Source: Treponema sp. UBA6852 | GTDB taxonomy: Bacteria > Spirochaetota > Spirochaetia > Treponematales > Treponemataceae | Direction: 5' to 3' | DNA: 64,000 nucleotides | Assembly (NCBI GenBank): GCA_002449305.1 | Contig: DKDI01000042.1 | Location: 9,356 to 73,355, forward strand | Position numbers and translations under genes: made by a program | Shown here: one piece after another, positions 33,037-41,736 of the stretch | Position numbering within the stretch: the first letter of the stretch is position 1 | Layout of the letters: each line of letters opens with the position of its first letter | Notes under the pieces: model-generated | What the model saw: the letters and a program-made list of their open reading frames with translations, nothing else | Databases searched by the model: none | Told to the model about the DNA's origin: nothing

Positions 33037-34026
33037 TTACTCTGCGGCTTCTCGAATCCACTCAAGATGCTGCAAATCTGTGTTGCGCGGAATTGTGCAG
33101 TCCGCTCCAAGAATTATTCCAGTGCGTCCAGAATCTTTTAAAATCTGTTTTGTTTCAGCTTGAATTTTTTCTTTTGTTCCGCTAAAAAGAATTCCGTCTG
33201 TTGTGTTTGCGAATCCGCCGATTATTGTTTTTCCGCCGAAAATTTTTTTTGCTTCTGCAAGCGAAACTCCTTCAACAACAGAAGCAAAGTTTACAGCGTT
33301 TGCAGGATAATTTTTGAACAGCGAAAGATTGTTTCTTGCTCCCTCGTAGCCGCAAACGTGCAAAATATTTATTCCGCCTGCGCCAATTGCGGCATTCAGC
33401 ACAGAAAGTTCCGACGGAGAAATTATTTCCGCATACAAATCAGGTCCTACAAAAGCGTCTTGAATTGTCTGCACGCTAAGGTAAATTCCGTCCGCCTTGC
33501 CTTCGCTTATTACGGCTTCTGCAACTGCCTGTGTGTTTTTTGCAATTACGCTCAGCGCATAAAGAACTGCGTATTTGTCTTCTTTTATGAACTGCGCAAG
33601 TTTTTTGTCTGCGCCTTCAACGCTCCATTTAAATGCTGTTGCCGGAGCAAAAATGTTGTAAAAAGTAAGAACTTCATTTCCGAACGAAGAAGTAAGCTCC
33701 TTTACAAGCGAAACTTGCTCTGTTATCCAGCTGTCGTCTTTGGAAACTGAGTTTAATTCATAAAGTTCTTTTGCGGATTTTACATTGCTCAAAAACTTTG
33801 CTGTCTTTGGTTCAAAAAAATATCCGTCGCTCATAAGTTTTACAAAGTCCGGCTTGAATTCCTGAACGAATTTTTTGTGCCCGTCCAAGTTTTCCTTTCT
33901 CATCTCTGGATTTTCTGAAACAGGAAGCATTTCGTTTTTTGTATAATGAAACCAAAATCCCACAGGAACACGCTCTGTTGGTTTATTGTTCAGTGCGTCA
34001 AGCACAAGTTGCTTTTTGTTTGGCAT
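33037..34026 (-). CDS. Uroporphyrinogen decarboxylase-family methyltransferase (MtaA/CmuA-like)
   Basis: A 329-residue protein of the UroD superfamily, methyl-transfer branch rather than haem synthesis. The Zn-thiol site H-x-C...C of MtaA/MtbA/CmuA enzymes is visible as HVC (His223, Cys225) and Cys310 in GADCTIP. N-terminus KKQLVLDALNNKPTERVPVGFWFHY is typical. Such enzymes move methyl groups between corrinoid proteins or methyl donors and thiols. Start at 34026 follows GGAGG. It heads the sulfur amino acid operon, so a thiol acceptor such as homocysteine or a methylated amino acid donor is plausible. No corrinoid protein lies nearby. Confidence 0.82.
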   Translation of the reverse strand: MPNKKQLVLDALNNKPTERVPVGFWFHYTKNEMLPVSENPEMRKENLDGHKKFVQEFKPDFVKLMSDGYFFEPKTAKFLSNVKSAKELYELNSVSKDDSWITEQVSLVKELTSSFGNEVLTFYNIFAPATAFKWSVEGADKKLAQFIKEDKYAVLYALSVIAKNTQAVAEAVISEGKADGIYLSVQTIQDAFVGPDLYAEIISPSELSVLNAAIGAGGINILHVCGYEGARNNLSLFKNYPANAVNFASVVEGVSLAEAKKIFGGKTIIGGFANTTDGILFSGTKEKIQAETKQILKDSGRTGIILGADCTIPRNTDLQHLEWIREAAE

Positions 34027-34079
34027 ATTTTCCTCCAATCCTCTGTAAGTAAGAGTGAATTTTTCCGCGCGATGAAGAA

Positions 34080-34112
34080 ACAATACAGATTATTTCCTAT
34101 TGGTTCAATAGG
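34080..34112 (-). promoter_or_regulatory. Promoter with operator overlapping the -35 box, sulfur operon
   Basis: Minus strand TTGAAC (34103-34108), 17-nt spacer, TATTGT (34080-34085). The perfect inverted repeat CCTATTG-AAC-CAATAGG (34096-34112) contains the -35 box, an arrangement expected for repression by a dimeric regulator. The regulator is not identified in the window. Confidence 0.65.
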
Positions 34113-34195
34113 TTTATTTATACTGTTTTTTTATATTGAGCTATAGAAGAAACCTATAACTGATTAATGTTAATTAACTTGAAAATTCGACTAAT

Positions 34196-34222
34196 GTCAT
34201 TATCTGGTTAGACCCGATAATC
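34196..34222. repeat. Hairpin repeat upstream of ygiQ-like gene
   Basis: GTCATTATC...GATAATC, member of the covarying family with an imperfect centre (GGTTAGACC). Lies between the divergent sulfur operon promoter and the radical SAM gene. Confidence 0.55.
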
Positions 34223-34295
34223 GGCAAAATATAGAACTTTTTGATAGTACTTCGTTATGGAAATTAATAATGGTGAAGTATTTTTACTTTAAAAT

Positions 34296-36143
34296 ATGGA
34301 TTTTAACCAAAAACTAAAGTATATTGAAACAATGTTTTTGCCAGTTTGCAGAAAAGACCTTGAAGAACGGGGAATAGACCAGCTTGATTTTGTTTTTGTT
34401 TCCGGGGACGCTTATGTTGACCATCCGTCTTTTGCAGCGGCTCTTTTGGGGCGGCTTTTGGAATCCCGCGGATACACTGTAGGAATTTTGTGCCAGCCTG
34501 ACTGGAAATCTGCGGAAAGTTTTAAAGTTCTTGGACAGCCTCGTCTTGCGTTTCTTGTAACATCGGGCGCAATGGACAGCATGGTTTCAAATTATACTGC
34601 GAATAATAAGCCGCGCTCGGAAGATTCTTATTCTCACGGCAGCGAGAAAGGTCATCGTCCGGACAGAGCTGTAATTCAGTATGTGGCAAAAATCCGCGAA
34701 GCATATAAAGGCGCAAATGTTATTATCGGTGGAATAGAAGCAAGCCTGCGCCGCACAGCCCACTATGACTACTGGTCAAACACAGTAAAGCATTCTGTTC
34801 TTTTAGATTCAAAAGCCGACCTTCTTATTTACGGAATGGGCGAAAAAGCTCTTCTTGAAATTGCATCTCAGCTTAGCAAAGGAATTCCTGCGCGGAAAAT
34901 TCGCGGCGTAAGAGGAACTTGCTGGTTCACTGGCAAAAAAGATGAAGTTCCATCTGATGCTGTAGTTCTTCCTTCATTTGAAGATGTAAGCAAAAACACT
35001 AAAGAAAGCAAAGAAAAATTTGCCCTGTCTTATAAAATTCAAGAGGAAAACACAGATGCAATAAACGGAAGCGTTCTTGCAGAGCCTTCTGAAAGCCGTT
35101 TTGTCATTCAGGAAAAAGCCTCATTTCCTCTTTCACAGGCTGAATTTGATTCGATTTATGAGCTTCCTTTTGAACGTAAGTGGCATCCGATGTATGATGT
35201 GGCTGCTTCAAATGGCAAAAAAGGAATTCCTGCTCTTTCCGAAGTAAAATTCAGTCTTACAAGCTGCCGCGGATGTTTTGGAGCTTGCAGTTTTTGCGCA
35301 ATAACTTTTCATCAGGGGCGGCGCATTCAGTCCAGAAGCCACGAAAGCCTTTTGTCCGAAGCTAAAAAAATGACGCAAGACTCAGACTTTAAAGGATATA
35401 TTCATGATGTTGGCGGGCCTACTGCGAATTTTAGAAGTGATGCCTGCGAGTTTCAAAAGAAAAACGGAGCGTGCAAAAACCGTGATTGCCTTGGAGTTTC
35501 TCCGTGCCCGAATGTGAAAGCCGACCACAAAGATTACATAGAGCTTTTAAAAAAACTTCGTTCACTTCCAAATGTAAAAAAAGTTTTTATAAGAAGCGGA
35601 ATAAGGTTTGACTATCTTATGCTTGATAAAGACAAAACATTCTTGTACGAGCTTTGCAAGCACCATGTTTCCGGGCAGCTTAAAGTTGCTCCCGAACACG
35701 TTAGCGACAAAGTCCTTGCCCTTATGAGAAAAAGCACGCACGCTGTCTATGAAAAATTTTCTGCAGAATATGCAAAGGCGAACAAAGAGCTTGGGCTTAA
35801 ACAATATTTAGTTCCATATTATATTGCGGGGCATCCTGGAGCCGGAATTCCAGAAGCAATTGAAACAGCTCTTTATTTAAAGAAAACAGGTTTTGTTCCA
35901 GACCAAGTACAGGATTTTTATCCAACTCCGGGAAGCCTTGCCACTTGCATGTATTACACAGGTCTTAATCCGCATGAAAAAAATTCAGACGGAAAATTTA
36001 AAGAAGTCTATGTTGCCCGCGGCGGACACGAACGAAGGCTTCAGCGCGCTTTGCTTCAGTTTAACAAAAAAGAAAATGCCCAGCTTGTAAAAGAAGCATT
36101 GATTCAGACGGGAAGAGCGGATTTAATAAGAATTTTATTATAA
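34296..36143 (+). CDS. YgiQ family radical SAM protein
   Basis: Radical SAM protein of 615 residues, full length for the YgiQ family (UPF0313), whose reaction is unknown. N-terminus FLPVCRKDLEERGIDQLDFVFVSGDAYVDHPSFAAALLGR is diagnostic and forms a cobalamin-binding-like N-terminal domain. The [4Fe-4S]/SAM motif CxxxCxxC is visible as CRGCFGACSFCAITFHQGR (CFGACSFC). Further cysteines lie in CKNRDCLGVSPC. The C-terminal part has QDFYPTPGSLATCMYYTGLNP and RRLQRALLQF. No ribosome site is seen before the ATG. Neighbours give no functional link. Confidence 0.92.
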   Translation: MDFNQKLKYIETMFLPVCRKDLEERGIDQLDFVFVSGDAYVDHPSFAAALLGRLLESRGYTVGILCQPDWKSAESFKVLGQPRLAFLVTSGAMDSMVSNYTANNKPRSEDSYSHGSEKGHRPDRAVIQYVAKIREAYKGANVIIGGIEASLRRTAHYDYWSNTVKHSVLLDSKADLLIYGMGEKALLEIASQLSKGIPARKIRGVRGTCWFTGKKDEVPSDAVVLPSFEDVSKNTKESKEKFALSYKIQEENTDAINGSVLAEPSESRFVIQEKASFPLSQAEFDSIYELPFERKWHPMYDVAASNGKKGIPALSEVKFSLTSCRGCFGACSFCAITFHQGRRIQSRSHESLLSEAKKMTQDSDFKGYIHDVGGPTANFRSDACEFQKKNGACKNRDCLGVSPCPNVKADHKDYIELLKKLRSLPNVKKVFIRSGIRFDYLMLDKDKTFLYELCKHHVSGQLKVAPEHVSDKVLALMRKSTHAVYEKFSAEYAKANKELGLKQYLVPYYIAGHPGAGIPEAIETALYLKKTGFVPDQVQDFYPTPGSLATCMYYTGLNPHEKNSDGKFKEVYVARGGHERRLQRALLQFNKKENAQLVKEALIQTGRADLIRILL

Positions 36144-36196
36144 AATTCCGCTTAAAAATGCAAAAATTCAGTTGTTTTTGTGAAAAAAATTTCCGT

Positions 36197-36242
36197 GGGG
36201 GGGGGGGCAACTGTTGTAAAAATAATTTTTGTGGGATATAAT
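36197..36242 (+). promoter_or_regulatory. G11 tract and promoter of the GGDEF-EAL gene
   Basis: Eleven consecutive G (36197-36207) lie 6 nt upstream of TTGTAA (36214-36219), which has a 17-nt spacer to TATAAT (36237-36242). The expected start near 36249 leaves a leader of about 150 nt before the ATG at 36398. Poly-G runs next to promoters are known phase-variation sites in Treponema pallidum; whether this one varies is inference. Confidence 0.65.
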
Positions 36243-36397
36243 TTAGCCATGTATAACCAAATATAGATTGCAAATTTGCATTGCAAAATTGCATATCGGC
36301 TGCCGTTTTCATTTAGGATTTATTTAAATCGTAAAAACGGCTTAAAAAGCTTAATCATAAAGCGAGACTTTAATTGGCTTTTTATGGAGGCAGTGTT

Positions 36398-38863
36398 ATG
36401 GCAAAAAAAAGATCTTTTTCTATTCTGATGGGCATTGCGTCTTTTCTTCTTTTGAGCAGTGTTTTTTCCCTTTGTTTCTTTCTATATAAAAACCGTTTGT
36501 CTTCTGCGCTTGTAAATACCAAGCTAAAAAATCCAAGGGCGAATGTACTATTTGTAAGCTCAATGCCAAACTCTTATGTCGTTGAGCTTCAGAAAAAAGG
36601 AATAAGAAATGTTTTCCTAAAGAACAATGTAAATGTTGATATTGAATATTTTGAGCCTGATGATTTCTATGATAAAAAGCTTCCTGAATTTTTAAAGGAA
36701 CGCATTAAGTTTTTGCAACAAGACACAAAATATAATGCCGTTCTTGTAAGCGGAAATAATGCGTGCAATTTTGTTGAGCGCAATAGCGACACTCTTTTTT
36801 CAGGAATTCCTATTGTGTTCTTTTGCATAGAAAGCAATATTAGAGCAGAACGTCTTTACGAAAAAAAGAATTTCTGGGGAATTGCCACAACAAGGTTTTT
36901 GGCGGACACAATTTCAGTTGCAAGAAAACTTTTTCCTTCTGCGGAACATTATGTTGCCATTTACGACAAAACCGACGCTGGCTATGAAAACTACAATGTT
37001 TTTATAAACGCCGGTGAAAAAATTCCTGATGTAGAGCTTTCAGGAATAGACACTTCTGAACTTACAAAAGAACAAATTGGACAAAAACTTTCTGCGCTGG
37101 ATGACAAGACTGTTGTGTTTTATCTGGGAGCTTCGCAAGATGTCAATGGCAAAAAGTATTCCATGGAAGAGCAGTCGGACTTTATTGTAAAGAACACATC
37201 CGCGCCTGTATTCAGCCACAATGCGAACGGCGTAGGATTCGGCTTTCTTGGCGGAAAAATGGTTGACTACGAAAAAGCCGGTGCTCTTGCCGCAAAAATG
37301 GCTCTTGATATTATTGACGGTGAAAAATATGTTCCGTTTCAAAGAATAAAAGACGGAAAATTTATTTTTGACTACAAGGCAATCGAAGAGCACAAGTTAA
37401 AGCCTTCCGCATTTCCGCTGAATTCAGTATTTGTAAATATTCAGGATCAAATGCAAAAAAACAGCCACGGAATTTTGTTTGGAATAATCGGAATTGTAGT
37501 TTCACTTCTTATTTTTATTGCTGTTTCTTTGGTTTTGATAATCACGGAAGTAAGAAATTCCCATGAGCTTCGTTGTTCAAACTTAAAAATGGAATATATG
37601 CTTGGACACGATTCGCTTACAGATTTGCCGAACAGATTCAAGGCTCAGGCTGTGTTCAATGACATTCAGGAATCCGGAAAAAAGTTTTCTCTTATACTCT
37701 TTGACATTGACGACTTTAAAAATATAAACGACTTTTATTCCCATGCTTGTGGCGACATTGTTTTAAAGACAATTTCTTCAAGGCTCAAGGCTTATTCTGC
37801 CGGAAAAGATATTTTTGTTTCGCGGTTCGGCGGAGATGAATTCCTTGTTCTTTATCTTGAAAAGCAGCTGAATGAGGATTCCATTGAAATTCAAGAGCTT
37901 AGAACTGTTTTTGAAAGCCCGATAAAATATGAAGAAAACAATATCCATATTCAGTCTAGTTTTGGAATTGTAAATTCCAATGACGATGAAATGGAAAACA
38001 TGATTCAAAATGCGGACATTGCGCTTTACCGTGCAAAAAATTCAGGCAAGAACAAGACTGTTTTCTTTAACGAGAAAATGCGCGACCGAATATTTGAAAA
38101 CAACCGCATTTCAAGAATCCTTGACGATGCTATTGCAAACGACGGAATTTGGGTTGCGTATCAGCCGCAGATTGATGTTGAAACTGGAGAAATCCACGGA
38201 TACGAAGCGCTTATGAGACTAAAGAACAGCAAAGTTTCGCCGGCGCAGTTTATTCCGATTGCAGAAGAAACCGGGCAGATTATAAAAATTGACAGAATCC
38301 TTACAGAAAAAGTTGTAAGGCAGATGGCGGAATGGCGCGAGCACGGAATTCCTTTGTACAAGGTTTCTATAAATTATTCTTACAGCCAGGTTTCGGACGT
38401 TCATTATGTTGATTTCCTTGAAGAGCTTTTAAAGCGTTATAATATTCCGCCGGAACTTATCTGCATTGAAATTACAGAAAGCCTCTTTATTTCAAACAAG
38501 GAAGCGGTTTCCAAACTTTTGAATGAATTTGTAAAGCGCGGAATTTCTCTTGCCTTGGACGACTTTGGAACTGGATACTCTTCTCTTAGCTATCTTACGT
38601 TCCTGCCGATTAATGTTGTGAAAATCGACAAATCGCTTGTGGACAATTATCTTTCCAATGAAAAAGGCGACTTTATAAAGAACATTGTGCGTCTTGTTCA
38701 TTCGCTTGCAATGAAGCTTACTGTTGAAGGCGTTGAGCATCAGTGGCAGAATGAAAAGCTTAAGACTTTCCATTGCGACTATATTCAGGGCTACTATTAT
38801 TCAAAGCCGATTTCCGGGGCAGAAATAGAAGACTTTAACAGAAAATTCCGCAGCATTGGATAA
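36398..38863 (+). CDS. Membrane sensor GGDEF-EAL protein (c-di-GMP turnover)
   Basis: A protein of 821 residues. Order: signal-anchor helix about 8-30; periplasmic domain about 38-345 resembling PF04392-type ABC binding proteins (VLFVSSMPNSYVVELQKKG, GIPIVFFCIESN, FGFLGGKMVDYEKAGALAAKMA); second helix near 360-385; GGDEF domain with intact RFGGDEFLVLY; EAL domain with GYEALMRL and DDFGTGYSSLSYL. Both active sites look intact, so it may make or degrade c-di-GMP depending on the periplasmic ligand. Start at 36398 has GGAGG 7 nt upstream. Its promoter is flanked by a G11 tract. Confidence 0.92.
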   Translation: MAKKRSFSILMGIASFLLLSSVFSLCFFLYKNRLSSALVNTKLKNPRANVLFVSSMPNSYVVELQKKGIRNVFLKNNVNVDIEYFEPDDFYDKKLPEFLKERIKFLQQDTKYNAVLVSGNNACNFVERNSDTLFSGIPIVFFCIESNIRAERLYEKKNFWGIATTRFLADTISVARKLFPSAEHYVAIYDKTDAGYENYNVFINAGEKIPDVELSGIDTSELTKEQIGQKLSALDDKTVVFYLGASQDVNGKKYSMEEQSDFIVKNTSAPVFSHNANGVGFGFLGGKMVDYEKAGALAAKMALDIIDGEKYVPFQRIKDGKFIFDYKAIEEHKLKPSAFPLNSVFVNIQDQMQKNSHGILFGIIGIVVSLLIFIAVSLVLIITEVRNSHELRCSNLKMEYMLGHDSLTDLPNRFKAQAVFNDIQESGKKFSLILFDIDDFKNINDFYSHACGDIVLKTISSRLKAYSAGKDIFVSRFGGDEFLVLYLEKQLNEDSIEIQELRTVFESPIKYEENNIHIQSSFGIVNSNDDEMENMIQNADIALYRAKNSGKNKTVFFNEKMRDRIFENNRISRILDDAIANDGIWVAYQPQIDVETGEIHGYEALMRLKNSKVSPAQFIPIAEETGQIIKIDRILTEKVVRQMAEWREHGIPLYKVSINYSYSQVSDVHYVDFLEELLKRYNIPPELICIEITESLFISNKEAVSKLLNEFVKRGISLALDDFGTGYSSLSYLTFLPINVVKIDKSLVDNYLSNEKGDFIKNIVRLVHSLAMKLTVEGVEHQWQNEKLKTFHCDYIQGYYYSKPISGAEIEDFNRKFRSIG

Positions 38864-38876
38864 TAAATTTATTGCT

Positions 38877-39012
38877 GTCATTATCCGGCTTGACTTGATA
38901 ATCAAAATTACAATTGTTCAGAAATATCGCAGTATCAAGCCCGATAATGACCTTAATGTTTAATTTTATAATTTGTACAAACTCTGTCATTGCCGCACTT
39001 GATGCGGCAATC
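38877..39012. repeat. Cluster of three hairpin repeats
   Basis: Three members of the covarying family: 38877-38903 (ATTATC.../...GATAAT), about 38924-38951 (right half TCAAGCCCGATAATGAC) and 38986-39012 (ATTGCCGCA/TGCGGCAAT). They fill the space between the GGDEF-EAL gene and the pyrC promoter. Confidence 0.7.
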
Positions 39013-39024
39013 AATAATTCAATC

Positions 39025-39053
39025 TTGTAGTTTGCATGGATTCATTTTATAAT
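39025..39053 (+). promoter_or_regulatory. Leaderless-type promoter of pyrC
   Basis: TTGTAG (39025-39030), 17-nt spacer, TATAAT (39048-39053), 6 nt, ATG (39060). No ribosome site is possible in the gap. This decides for the start at 39060 over the in-frame ATG at 39036, which lies inside the promoter. Confidence 0.7.
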
Positions 39054-39059
39054 GGGTCT

Positions 39060-40397
39060 ATGCAAAATGCAGTTTTGATTTTTAATGCCCGGCTTGTTGA
39101 TGCTAATACCGATAAAAAAAAATCCGCAGTTCTTTTAGCTTGCGGAAAAATTAAATCATTTCCAGACAAAGATTCTCTAAAAAAACTTTTAAATGACGAC
39201 TCAATTTTTAAACTTGATGCCAAAGGACTTTGCGTTTTGCCTTCATTCATTGATATGCACTCGCATTTTAGAGATCCTGGTCTTACTCAAAAAGAAGACA
39301 TTGAAACTGGTTCTTGTGCGGCCGCAGCTGGTGGTTTTTCCACTTGTGTTCTTATGCCGAATACAAATCCTGTTGTTTCAAGTCCAGTGCAGGCAGAGCT
39401 TAATAATAAAAAGGCTTTTGAATTTGGAAAATGCAGGACAATTCAGGCTGTTTCAATTACCAAAGATTTTGACGGAAAAACTATAAGCCACCTTGAATCT
39501 CTTGATCAAAAAAAAGTTCCGGTTATAAGCGAAGACGGAAAGGAAGTTTGCAACAGTTTTGTTATGCTTGAAGCGATGAAAATTGCCGCTAAAAAGAAAA
39601 TTGTTGTTTCGTGCCATTGCGAAGATCCTTTTTTGGCAGAAAACGCGCGTCCGTTTAGAAAAGCAGCATTGGAAGTTCTTTCAAAAGAAAATGTTTCGCC
39701 TGCTGAAAAAAAAGATGCTGCAAATAATTTAAGAAAAGCCGATTCGCTTTTGGCTTGTGCTGAAGATACTGCGACTTTTAGAAACCTTAGGCTTGCAAAA
39801 GATGCCGGCTGCCATATTCATCTTTGCCACGTGAGCACTGCCGCTTGTGTAGAGGCTGCAAAAAAAGCGCGTCAAGAAGGAGTTGACGTAACTTTTGAAA
39901 TTACGCCGCATCATATTTTTATGAACGGAGAAAAAGCTCCAGGCATTTTTAATATTGTAAATCCGCCGCTACGCTCAGAAAACGACAGGCTCGCTTTGAT
40001 TAAGGCCTTAAAAGACGGAACTGCGGACTGCATTGCAACCGACCATGCGCCGCACACTGCTTTGGACAAAAAAAACGGCAGTCCTGGATTCAGCGGACTT
40101 GAAACTGCATTTTCCGCCTGCCATACAATGCTTGTAAAAGAACACGGCATGAGTTTAAAAAAACTTTCAGAGCTTATGAGCGCAAACCCAGCAAAAATTC
40201 TTGGCTTAAAAAACGAAGGACTTTTAAAGGAAGGATTTGCAGCTAATCTTGTTCTTGTTGACTTGGAAAAGCAATGGACTGTGCGCGGTCAGAAATTTGC
40301 AAGCAAAGGAAAATTTACGCCGCTTGAAGGAAAAAAACTTTTGGGCTTTATAAAGGCGACATTCTTTAACGGCAACATTGTTTTTTCATCATTGTAA
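39060..40397 (+). CDS. pyrC: Dihydroorotase
   Basis: Zn-dependent amidohydrolase of pyrimidine synthesis, cyclising carbamoyl-aspartate to dihydroorotate, 445 residues, class I type. Metal-binding HSHFRDPG (HxH) is in FIDMHSHFRDPGLTQKEDIETG, MPNTNP follows, histidine ligands are in VSCHCEDP and HLCHVSTA, and the catalytic Asp is in IATDHAPHT. The ATG at 39060 is 6 nt after a TATAAT box. The downstream gene has its own promoter within the end of pyrC. Other amidohydrolases such as allantoinase are less likely because the MPNTNP region and length fit DHOase. Confidence 0.88.
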   Translation: MQNAVLIFNARLVDANTDKKKSAVLLACGKIKSFPDKDSLKKLLNDDSIFKLDAKGLCVLPSFIDMHSHFRDPGLTQKEDIETGSCAAAAGGFSTCVLMPNTNPVVSSPVQAELNNKKAFEFGKCRTIQAVSITKDFDGKTISHLESLDQKKVPVISEDGKEVCNSFVMLEAMKIAAKKKIVVSCHCEDPFLAENARPFRKAALEVLSKENVSPAEKKDAANNLRKADSLLACAEDTATFRNLRLAKDAGCHIHLCHVSTAACVEAAKKARQEGVDVTFEITPHHIFMNGEKAPGIFNIVNPPLRSENDRLALIKALKDGTADCIATDHAPHTALDKKNGSPGFSGLETAFSACHTMLVKEHGMSLKKLSELMSANPAKILGLKNEGLLKEGFAANLVLVDLEKQWTVRGQKFASKGKFTPLEGKKLLGFIKATFFNGNIVFSSL

Positions 40398-40420
40398 CAG
40401 TTATTTTTTTTTGGTAAAAT
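40392..40420 (+). promoter_or_regulatory. Leaderless-type promoter of the hisAIE fusion gene
   Basis: TTGTAA (40392-40397, made of the last two pyrC codons including its stop), 17-nt spacer, TAAAAT (40415-40420), 6 nt, ATG (40427). No ribosome site. Confidence 0.65.
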
Positions 40421-40426
40421 CAGCGC

Positions 40427-41722
40427 ATGGTAATTTCTTCTATAGATTTAAAAGGCGGCCATGTTGTTCAGCTGAAAAACGGAAAAGATCTTGTTCTTCA
40501 GCGTGATGATGCCGACTCATTGATTTCAGAATTCAATAAATATGGCGAAGTTGCAGTTATAGATTTGGATGCGGCTTTGGGAAATATTGACGAAAAAGGG
40601 AACACAGCGAACACTGAGCTTTTAAAGTCTCTTTTGCGCAAGGGAAATGTTCGTGTTGGCGGCGGAATCAGAACTGTAAAAAAAGCACGCGAGCTTGTTT
40701 CGCTTGGAGCTGAAAAAATTATAATTGGCTCTGCGGCTTGGAATCTTGATAGAAAAAACGGCGGATCAATTCTTAATACACAGTTCCTTGACGAGCTTGC
40801 ATCTTCAATTGGAAAACAGCGCATTATAATTTCAGTAGACGCAATTAATGGAAAAATCGCAGTAAAAGGCTGGACAGAAACCGCAGACATTTCTTTGATT
40901 GAAGGCGCGCGAGAAGCTGAAAAATACGCCTCCGAGCTTTTGTTTACTTGCGTGGAAAAAGAAGGCTGTATGCAGGGAACGGATATGGAGATGGTAAAGC
41001 AGCTCCGTGATTCTGTAAAATGCCGTGTTGTTGCGGCTGGAGGAGTAAATTCCCTTGAGCAGATTGTTCAGCTTGAAAAACTTCATTGCGATGTTCAGCT
41101 TGGAATGGCATTGTATACTGGAGCTGTAAATCTTAAGGAAAGCTTTATAAATTGCATTGACTGGGAAAAGACAAACGGAATGGTTCCGGTTATTGCCCAA
41201 AGTCCTGCTGGCGAAGTTCTAATGATGGGCTATTCAAATAAAGAAGCCTTGGAAAAAACTTTTGAGCTTGGAAAACTTACTTTCTTTAGCCGCACAAGAA
41301 ATACTCTTTGGACAAAAGGTGAAACTTCCGGCCATTGTCTTGAGCTTGTAAAACTTCGTGCTGACTGCGACAGGGACACAATTCTTGCGACTGTTATTCC
41401 GCATGGAGGAGTTTGCCACACAGGAAGCTTTAATTGTTTTTCTAGCGAGGCTGATGAAAAAAGCAGCATGGAGCGTCTTTACGGAACAATTGCAGAACGT
41501 TTTGCAAATCCGCGTCCGGGAAGCTATACTGCGACTTTAAATGACAAGCGTGTCCGCGAAAAAATCCTAGAAGAAGCAGAAGAACTTACAGAGGCTGAAG
41601 GAAAAGACGAAGTAATCTGGGAAGCCGCCGACTTGCTTTATTTTGCGAGCGTCCTTATGTACAAGGAAGGCGTAACTTGGCAGGATGTTTACAACGAGCT
41701 TGACAGAAGACATAAAAAATAA
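40427..41722 (+). CDS. HisA-HisI-HisE triple-domain histidine biosynthesis protein
   Basis: A single 431-residue chain with three enzymes of histidine synthesis. Residues 1-245: HisA (ProFAR isomerase) TIM barrel, with SIDLKGGHVVQLK, VRVGGGIRT, IIGSAAW and VVAAGGVNSLEQI. Residues 252-345: HisI (PR-AMP cyclohydrolase), with VIAQSPAGEVLMMGYSNKEAL, FFSRTRNTLWTKGETSG and the Zn ligands in RADCDRDT and GGVCHTG. Residues 348-431: HisE (PR-ATP pyrophosphatase), with GSYTATL and EEAEEL...EAADLLYF. HisIE fusions are common; adding HisA at the front is unusual. The three reactions are consecutive steps 2-4. No other his gene lies nearby. Confidence 0.92.
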   Translation: MVISSIDLKGGHVVQLKNGKDLVLQRDDADSLISEFNKYGEVAVIDLDAALGNIDEKGNTANTELLKSLLRKGNVRVGGGIRTVKKARELVSLGAEKIIIGSAAWNLDRKNGGSILNTQFLDELASSIGKQRIIISVDAINGKIAVKGWTETADISLIEGAREAEKYASELLFTCVEKEGCMQGTDMEMVKQLRDSVKCRVVAAGGVNSLEQIVQLEKLHCDVQLGMALYTGAVNLKESFINCIDWEKTNGMVPVIAQSPAGEVLMMGYSNKEALEKTFELGKLTFFSRTRNTLWTKGETSGHCLELVKLRADCDRDTILATVIPHGGVCHTGSFNCFSSEADEKSSMERLYGTIAERFANPRPGSYTATLNDKRVREKILEEAEELTEAEGKDEVIWEAADLLYFASVLMYKEGVTWQDVYNELDRRHKK

Positions 41723-41736
41723 TTTTGGAGTTTAAT

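Noticed and set aside
34027..34295. SAM-box or other sulfur riboswitch ahead of the sulfur operon
   Set aside because: The leader is short (about 47 nt) and no conserved riboswitch core or terminator was seen; an operator overlapping the -35 box explains control better.
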